A DNA stretch of 64,000 nucleotides from Lachnospiraceae bacterium (GTDB taxonomy: Bacteria; Bacillota_A; Clostridia; Lachnospirales; Lachnospiraceae). The stretch covers positions 1-64,000 of the forward strand of contig JAFWYN010000008.1 of NCBI GenBank assembly GCA_017522685.1, read 5' to 3'. This document shows positions 59,918 to 64,000 of the stretch, in pieces. The translations under genes were made by a program, and so were the position numbers. The first letter of the stretch is position 1. Each line of letters begins with the position of its first letter. The notes under the pieces were generated by a model, which searched no databases, was not told where the DNA came from, and worked only from the letters and a program-made list of their open reading frames with translations.

Positions 59918-61732
59918 TCATTCTTGAAGTCCATCAATCTCTATCATATCACCGACAGAATATGTTCTACAGGAAATATTACCAAACGGCACATACATAG
60001 CATTTTGGAAAATACTATGCATAGAACAAGGCCTTGCCATAGCTCCATATTCATCTACCACATCTATAACAAATACATTTTTCTTTACGGATGTCTTTCG
60101 AAGCCCACGGCCTATTTGCTGCAAATATAGTACCTTTGATAAAGTTGGTCTCGCCATTACCAAGATTCCCAACTCCGGATAGTCCCAACCTTCAGAAATC
60201 ATGTTACAAGCACATAAAAAACGTATCTTTTTCTCTTTAAACTCCGCCATGATTTTATCTGCATTTTTAGACTGTCCTGTATATGATTTAGCACTGATAC
60301 CAGCCGCATTCAGAAGCTTTTCCATCTCCACGGTATGATTAGTATTAACGCAGAAAATAACACCTTGTCGTTTTGCCACCTCTCCCTCACAGAAATACTC
60401 CTGCAACACATTCACAATCAATTCATTACGAGAAGTAACACGGATACTTTTCTCCAAATCTGCATTAATATAGTCCTTGCCATTAAAACGTACATGACTC
60501 AAATCAATATTGGTTTCTATACGATAAACATTGGCTTGGGCTACAATTCCTTCCTCCATGGCTTGCACCAATGACAAACCCGTTTTATAGCTACCAAAGA
60601 CACTCTCCAATTTCTTCTTATCAGGTCTTTGGTCAGTTGCCGTCAGTCCCACCATAAACTCAGGTGTAAAATATTGAATCACCCTTTTAAGCATAGGTGC
60701 CACTGCATGATGTGCCTCATCTATTACGATATACGAATACTCTTTGGGCGAAATATTGGTATAATTTCGCACCATATAGGCAAATGTATTTACCTCAATC
60801 TGACTCTGGTACTCCCCTAATGAATCCTTAATTCTACTATGCCAGTCCTTCACAATGTTGGTATTTGGAGCTAAAATCAATGCCTTAAAATCCTCTCTAC
60901 CCTCTGCAAAGATACGCATGTCCTCTTCAACAATTTTGGACTTACCACTAGCCGTAGGAAACACAATTAGGAAGGTATTTATACCTTCCTCTCTCTTTTT
61001 CGCCATATCCTCTAATGTGGTCATCTGATGGTCATATAACTCTACCCTTCGGTCTATGAGTAGTCCGTTTTCCTCAAACCTACTTGTATCCTCTCCAAAG
61101 AAAGTTCGAATATCATCCTCTATACGACTTTCAAACTGGCAATCCTCAGTAGAGAATCGAAACAACTTAATTCCCCACTGACTACAGGTATTCTGCTTCT
61201 TTAACTGATGTCGGTATTTCTCTAATCCTATTACTTGTGGATGATGATAGGACATCCCATTTTCCTCTACGGCAATTCCACCATCCTCTGTTCGCACATA
61301 ATAATCCAAGAAATAATAGTGTCCCTCCGTATCAACCACACTATATTCCTTCCAAAGGTATTTTAATGCATTCATACCATATACATTGGTAAAATTACGT
61401 TCAAACAATAGTTCCAATGGCGATGCATCTGCACTTTCTTCTCGATTGGCTACTCGGATTGTAAAGTCCATATCTACATGGTTCTTATCCCCTTGAACCA
61501 CTTCCTTTATGGTATCCTTATCTTCCGCCAGAAAGCGATAGACCTTATCATAACGATGCATATAATAATTCTGCTTGTCCGTAATCAGTGTGTACGGAAA
61601 AATATCCTCTTTCGAATCACACTTACAGAGTCCTTCGTCCACAATAATCACAGTCTGTCCGTTTACATAAAAATATGTCTTACCGCCGTTAGGATACTCC
61701 ACTATTTCTTTCGCAGAAAGAGATTCAACCAT
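59918..61732 (-). CDS. SF2 helicase with N-terminal nuclease-like domain
   Basis: A 604-residue protein. Residues about 100-215 contain LELLFERNFTNVYG, then HYYFLDYYVRTED and GIAVEENGMSYHHPQ, then EKYRHQLKKQN, a pattern like restriction-endonuclease (PD-(D/E)xK, Vsr/DUF559-type) folds. The helicase core has PTASGKS (motif I), VIDEAHHA (II), GLTATDQR (III), SEGWDYPELG (V) and QQIGRGLR (VI). Type III or I restriction subunits have similar cores. Start ATG has GAGGAG close by, inside the methyltransferase gene, which it overlaps by 31 bp. Confidence 0.85.
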   Translation of the reverse strand: MVESLSAKEIVEYPNGGKTYFYVNGQTVIIVDEGLCKCDSKEDIFPYTLITDKQNYYMHRYDKVYRFLAEDKDTIKEVVQGDKNHVDMDFTIRVANREESADASPLELLFERNFTNVYGMNALKYLWKEYSVVDTEGHYYFLDYYVRTEDGGIAVEENGMSYHHPQVIGLEKYRHQLKKQNTCSQWGIKLFRFSTEDCQFESRIEDDIRTFFGEDTSRFEENGLLIDRRVELYDHQMTTLEDMAKKREEGINTFLIVFPTASGKSKIVEEDMRIFAEGREDFKALILAPNTNIVKDWHSRIKDSLGEYQSQIEVNTFAYMVRNYTNISPKEYSYIVIDEAHHAVAPMLKRVIQYFTPEFMVGLTATDQRPDKKKLESVFGSYKTGLSLVQAMEEGIVAQANVYRIETNIDLSHVRFNGKDYINADLEKSIRVTSRNELIVNVLQEYFCEGEVAKRQGVIFCVNTNHTVEMEKLLNAAGISAKSYTGQSKNADKIMAEFKEKKIRFLCACNMISEGWDYPELGILVMARPTLSKVLYLQQIGRGLRKTSVKKNVFVIDVVDEYGAMARPCSMHSIFQNAMYVPFGNISCRTYSVGDMIEIDGLQE

Positions 61733-62286
61733 TTCTCCTCACCTCGTCCCGGACGTACATCCGATGTAATCCATGTTTCCTCCAGTTCAAGCCCTTCTAC
61801 CTCTTCTAACAGTTTTTCCAAGCTCTCTTCTGTCATATCGATAAAGTACCTGCCGTTTCGCATGCCTTCATAAGTTCCATACTTGAAGGAAGTATAAATA
61901 AGACCATTGTCTTTTAGGGCAATTACCATCTTCTTCATCACATCCACAAGTTCGGTGTATGGAAGATGCAAAATGGAAGAACAAGCCCAGATGGCATCGT
62001 ATCTGTTGACTTCCTGCAGGTCTTGGAAAAGCATATGCTTTACTTCAATGCCTGTATATGCACTGGCAAGCTTACACATCTCTATAGAACCGTCAATCGC
62101 TTCTACTGTATGTCCTTGCTCCATAAAATACTTTGTGTCTCGACCAGAACCACAACCAAAATCAAGAATAAATGACTCCTTATGTAACTTGTCCAGAAAT
62201 CGGTTTTGAACAGGCGAAAAATCTACGTTCAAAGTCGTATCCATGAAGGTTTTTGCGTTTTCATTGTAGAACATTATTGTATCCAT
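61702..62286 (-). CDS. Class I SAM-dependent methyltransferase
   Basis: A 194-residue methyltransferase with the SAM-binding FILDFGCGSGRDTKYF and EAIDGSIEMCKLA motifs. No DNA-methyltransferase signature (DPPY, NPPY or PC) is seen, so the substrate is more likely a small molecule or a base-hypermodification intermediate than standard DNA methylation. Start has GGAG ten bases upstream. It is the first gene of the AT-rich cluster, read from the extended -10 at 62359, and overlaps the helicase gene by 31 bp, tying the two together. Confidence 0.88.
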   Translation of the reverse strand: MDTIMFYNENAKTFMDTTLNVDFSPVQNRFLDKLHKESFILDFGCGSGRDTKYFMEQGHTVEAIDGSIEMCKLASAYTGIEVKHMLFQDLQEVNRYDAIWACSSILHLPYTELVDVMKKMVIALKDNGLIYTSFKYGTYEGMRNGRYFIDMTEESLEKLLEEVEGLELEETWITSDVRPGRGEEKWLNLFLRKK

Positions 62287-62358
62287 TTGTTTTGTTCTCC
62301 GTTCTTATTGTTAGAAATTTAGTTTTTTTCAAATTCCCTTTTGGCTTAATTTATGTAT

Positions 62359-62367
62359 ATTATATCA
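62359..62367 (-). promoter_or_regulatory. Extended -10 of the methyltransferase/helicase cluster
   Basis: On the minus strand TGATATAAT, 73 bp before the methyltransferase start. Overlapping palindromes GTTTAAAC and TAAACGTTTA near 62391-62408 lie just upstream and could be an operator. The -35 is unclear. Confidence 0.6.
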
Positions 62368-62441
62368 TATTCTTAAAGCAAAAACATCTATAAGTTTAAA
62401 CGTTTAGGGAATAATAATTTCTAAATTTAATTTCCTTTACT

Positions 62442-63194
62442 TTACCCCCCCAACAAACTCCCCACCATCTTCTCCGGGGCATCCATAAACCGTTTTGTCA
62501 CGATGAAATGCTCCGTCTCTTTGTAGTCTACGCTTTGGATGCCCTCGTCCGTTATTTCCAGCACCTCCGCTCCCGGGAAGGTCATCAGCACCGGTGAATG
62601 GGTGGATATGATGAATTGTGAGTTCCGATTGACCAGTTCCTGCATGCAGACCATCAGGCGCATCAGCCGCATAGGGGATAGGGCAGCCTCCGGTTCGTCC
62701 AGTATGTACAGCCCATTTCCTCCGAAGCGGTTTTCTACCAAGGCTAAGAAGCTTTCCCCGTGGGATTGTTTGTGTAGGGATTTGCCTCCGTAATAAGTAT
62801 TGATGGGCGGACCGAAGGAAGGAGCCGCATCCATTTCATCTATATTGGTTGCAACATTATAGAGGCTCTCCGCCCGCAGGAAGAATCCGTCTCTATGACG
62901 CACATAGCCCCTGCAGACTGTCAGGAAATGGTGCAAATCGGAGTGGGAATCATTGGTGGAGAAGTTAAAGTTGACCGTGCCCCCTTCCGGGTTGAAGCCC
63001 ATGGCCACTGCGATTCCTTCAATCAGTGTGGATTTGCCCACACCATTCTCCCCCACCAGGAACGTGACCTTCTTATCAAAGTGAAGGCCGCCCGACTTCA
63101 TCAGGTTGCGCACCACCGGCAGCTTGCTCAGATAGTTATCCTCCGGAATCTCCTTTGTGATTTTCACATCATTGATATACAGATTGCTTCGCAT
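62442..63194 (-). CDS. ABC-like AAA ATPase (COG3910 type)
   Basis: A 250-residue ATPase. Walker A is VGENGVGKSTL, the signature-like SHGESFLALVENRF comes later, Walker B is LYILDEPEAALSP and the switch is ISTHSP. It is a single-domain ATPase of the SMC/OLD-like group, without a fused nuclease. Start at 63194 has AGAGGT seven bases upstream. It stands 155 bp from the methyltransferase gene and could belong to the defence region or be a housekeeping gene. Its composition is richer in G and C than its left-hand neighbours. Confidence 0.88.
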   Translation of the reverse strand: MRSNLYINDVKITKEIPEDNYLSKLPVVRNLMKSGGLHFDKKVTFLVGENGVGKSTLIEGIAVAMGFNPEGGTVNFNFSTNDSHSDLHHFLTVCRGYVRHRDGFFLRAESLYNVATNIDEMDAAPSFGPPINTYYGGKSLHKQSHGESFLALVENRFGGNGLYILDEPEAALSPMRLMRLMVCMQELVNRNSQFIISTHSPVLMTFPGAEVLEITDEGIQSVDYKETEHFIVTKRFMDAPEKMVGSLLGG

Positions 63195-63311
63195 CGCTTG
63201 TACCTCTTTTCTCTTTGTTACATTCCTAACCATTTAAGTGCCCAATACACTCCTAGTATGAACTTCTGTCATTCCACTTTCCTTTAGCAGGCTGCATAGA
63301 ACTCCACACTC

Positions 63312-63773
63312 CTACCAGTCCAACTCATCCATGGCATCATCCACACCGTCTGCATAGTCACTGTCGGACCAATATCTGTCCCAGTCATAATCGTCATCTT
63401 CGTACACGTCCTCATATCCTGCATCGTAGGAATCATAGGTGGTATACACCTTTTTCTTGGTAGTAGTTGTCTTGTTCGAATGGGAAGTACTACTTGATGA
63501 ACCACTGTCATATGCCTTTGTGCCTGATGAGGTTGTTTTGTTCTTATTTCTCTGAGCGTTTTTGTAAACGGCATTATAATCCGGATTGCCATAATTCCGA
63601 TAACTCATGTCATGCATATAACAATATCTGCTGTTTTCTTTTGCCTTATTATCACACTCAGCCATGCTGCATTTGGGCTCACAAGCATTCATAATGAAGC
63701 CAATGAAAAGCATTATTCCTACTGTCACCAAAAGTGCTGCACCGGTACTCATTTCGTTCGAATTCTTTTTCAT
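63312..63773 (-). CDS. Small membrane protein with Cys cluster and acidic tail
   Basis: A 153-residue protein. One hydrophobic segment (residues 10-28) leads into NACEPKCSMAECDN and YCYMHDMSY, a set of cysteines and histidine fit for metal binding outside the membrane. A Ser/Thr/Lys-rich region follows, and the end is an Asp/Tyr-rich acidic stretch. Family not recognised. Start has GGAG nine bases upstream. It lies 118 bp upstream of the AAA ATPase gene. Confidence 0.75.
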   Translation of the reverse strand: MKKNSNEMSTGAALLVTVGIMLFIGFIMNACEPKCSMAECDNKAKENSRYCYMHDMSYRNYGNPDYNAVYKNAQRNKNKTTSSGTKAYDSGSSSSTSHSNKTTTTKKKVYTTYDSYDAGYEDVYEDDDYDWDRYWSDSDYADGVDDAMDELDW

Positions 63774-63802
63774 ATAGCATTCTCCTCTCTTTTTACAAAA
63801 TA

Positions 63803-63850
63803 AATAGGAACCTGGATGAGGGTATATTCCCCCTATCCTTGGTTCCTATT
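63803..63850 (-). terminator. Hairpin terminator downstream of the tRNA-like sequence
   Basis: AATAGGAACC pairs with GGTTCCTATT (10 bp), with an inner GATgAGGG/CCCcTATC stem, followed on the minus strand by TATTTTG. A smaller hairpin CATTATG/CATAATG lies at 63857-63875. It would end a transcript coming from the tRNA-like region. Confidence 0.75.
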
Positions 63851-63904
63851 ATACATCATTATGAGTCCCATAATGCGGACTTTATTTTATTAAAGTGCCA
63901 ATAA

Positions 63905-63997
63905 CAGCCACTACAAGATTCAAACCTTTGGTGTGAATACACGCACACCAGCTTAGCAGGCTGGTACCTTAAACCATCAGCTATCTTTAAACAGCTG
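63905..63997 (-). tRNA. Degenerate tRNA-Ser(GCU)-like sequence
   Basis: On the minus strand an anticodon arm CCAGC-CTGCTAA-GCTGG is perfect, with anticodon GCU. A long variable arm (TGTG/CACA) and a T-loop GTTTGAATC follow. The D-arm GCT-GATGGTTTAA-GGT pairs only through wobbles, and the T-stem has one mismatch. The acceptor strands do not pair in the normal position; AGCTGTT at 63990-63996 pairs with AGTGGCT only with wobbles and leaves about six extra bases before the D-arm. No CCA is encoded. It may be a pseudo-tRNA, a phage-type tRNA or another tRNA-like RNA. Confidence 0.4.
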
Positions 63998-64000
63998 GGT

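Noticed and set aside
54456..62286. Classical type I or type III restriction-modification system
   Set aside because: The methyltransferase lacks DPPY/NPPY-type DNA-methylase motifs and there is no specificity subunit, so neither classical label fits.
1..64000. CRISPR arrays, rRNA operons, IS transposases, prophage structural genes
   Set aside because: Looked for but no regular direct repeats with spacers, no rRNA sequence, and no transposase, integrase or capsid-like protein was recognised.

Overview
The window looks like chromosome of an anaerobic, gut-type Firmicute of the Lachnospiraceae/Clostridia. The supporting genes are AddAB instead of RecBCD, a PPi-dependent phosphofructokinase, glutaminyl-tRNA synthetase, BlaI/M56 and RsgI-like regulators, DUF2225, DUF436 and DUF3781 families, Shine-Dalgarno sites close to AGGAGG, and sigma-A promoters of the TTGACA-17-TATAAT type, often with an extended TG -10. 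Species cannot be fixed from the sequence. Almost all genes lie on the minus strand; only four recognised protein genes lie on the plus strand (HAD phosphatase, DUF6062-like, acidic repeat protein, pfp).

Layout. 1-13.5 kb: a minus-strand run of kinase fragments, HIT and PHP hydrolases, a QueG-like Fe-S protein, and a DNA-repair block (SUFU, exonuclease III, 3-methyladenine glycosylase, addB-addA). 13.5-22.5 kb: a plus-strand HAD phosphatase, then a seven-gene cell-surface polysaccharide operon (Wzz-like, EpsG polymerase, three glycosyltransferases, SGNH hydrolase, polytopic membrane protein) read from one good promoter. 22.5-34 kb: housekeeping genes (cysK with TetR, glnS, sugar kinase, DUF2225, MocR) and a membrane-anchored acidic protein with thirteen 36-bp repeats. 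34-41.5 kb: an XRE/sigma/RsgI-PepSY signalling operon and small regulators, including a TetR gene with two matched operators. 41.5-42.5 kb: degraded DNA with an alanine-symporter remnant. 42.5-54.3 kb: pfp, BlaI-M56 with its operator, a SIMPL/CHASE2-HD-GYP/FecR operon, rtcB, a 49-residue small protein with its own promoter and terminator, transglutaminase and deformylase.

54.4-62.3 kb is visibly AT-richer and carries a possible defence island on one strand: SAM methyltransferase, SF2 helicase with an N-terminal nuclease-like region, a MerR-like DNA-binding protein, a DUF262-DUF1524 (GmrSD-type) protein, YjbR and a helicase-IV-like SF1 helicase with an internal nuclease-like module. 62.4-64 kb ends with an AAA ATPase, a small membrane protein and a degenerate tRNA-Ser-like sequence.

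Most novel candidates: the helicase/methyltransferase/GmrSD-like cluster, the paired TetR operators, a ~57-nt dispersed 3'-end element present twice, the 49-residue small protein, and the odd tRNA-like RNA.
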